Positions 5,635-5,686 of a stretch of 5,686 nt of DNA are shown piece after piece; the first letter of the stretch is position 1; every line of letters starts with the position of its first letter. Position numbers and translations under genes: made by a program. Where the stretch lies: contig CAMYKE010000219.1 of assembly GCA_947258895.1 (NCBI GenBank), forward strand, positions 1-5,686, written 5' to 3'. Below the pieces are notes generated by a model. That model was not told where the DNA came from. It made no database searches and saw only the letters and a list, made by a program, of their open reading frames with translations. This DNA comes from an uncultured Pseudomonadales bacterium. GTDB lineage: Bacteria > Pseudomonadota > Gammaproteobacteria > Pseudomonadales > IMCC2047.

Positions 5635-5686
5635 TTCAACTATTGGGCAATCATCTGATGGAAATGGAACAGCGGCTTGAATCAGT

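Noticed and set aside
5358..5639. 93-codon minus-strand ORF with a hydrophobic N-terminus resembling a signal peptide
   Set aside because: The hydrophobic start arises from AT-rich DNA read backwards, there is no ribosome binding site, and it crosses the terminator-like hairpin; no family is recognisable.

Overview
The window looks like part of a hexuronate (D-glucuronate side) utilisation locus from a Gram-negative, polysaccharide-degrading gammaproteobacterium, perhaps of the Cellvibrionales/Alteromonadales type. This rests on a TonB-dependent receptor of the large carbohydrate-associated type (motifs EEVLVTGIRASL and AEDIGKLPDQNLAE), on the uxuB-uxuA pair, and on the moderate-GC coding style. 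The taxon is an inference; no marker gene is present.

Layout. Positions 1-444 (minus strand) hold the N-terminal 148 codons of a TonB-dependent outer-membrane receptor that runs off the left edge. Positions 445-1539 are a gene-poor divergent intergenic region of about 1.1 kb. It carries two operator-like regions about 0.6 kb apart that share an exact 13-bp element in inverted orientation, and in both a second copy of the core lies 22 bp away. One region lies upstream of the receptor; the other lies directly upstream of a good sigma70-type promoter (TTGACA-17-TACCAT) facing right. Between them I see no convincing gene, only a weak acetyltransferase-like remnant.

From 1540 to 5347 (plus strand) three tightly coupled genes form an operon. 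uxuB encodes fructuronate reductase / mannonate oxidoreductase (489 aa). uxuA encodes mannonate dehydratase and overlaps uxuB by TAATG; its last ~80 residues have been lost and replaced by an unrelated tail. The third gene encodes a 427-aa NRAMP-fold membrane protein and overlaps uxuA by GTGA. It lacks both metal-binding signatures of true NRAMP metal transporters, so it is a candidate uronate (or other organic solute) transporter. A weak hairpin/T-tract terminator follows near 5416-5436. The last 250 bases hold no clear gene beyond a 12-codon ORF with a good ribosome binding site at 5596.

Working model (inference). The receptor brings uronate-containing oligosaccharides or uronates across the outer membrane, the NRAMP-like protein carries the sugar acid across the inner membrane, and UxuB and UxuA convert fructuronate through mannonate to 2-keto-3-deoxygluconate. 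Both transcription units would answer to one regulator reading the ATTACCAAT-type sites. The damage to uxuA means the last step here may be non-functional or supplied by another copy. The most interesting items are the NRAMP-like transporter, the shared operator pairs and the uxuA junction.
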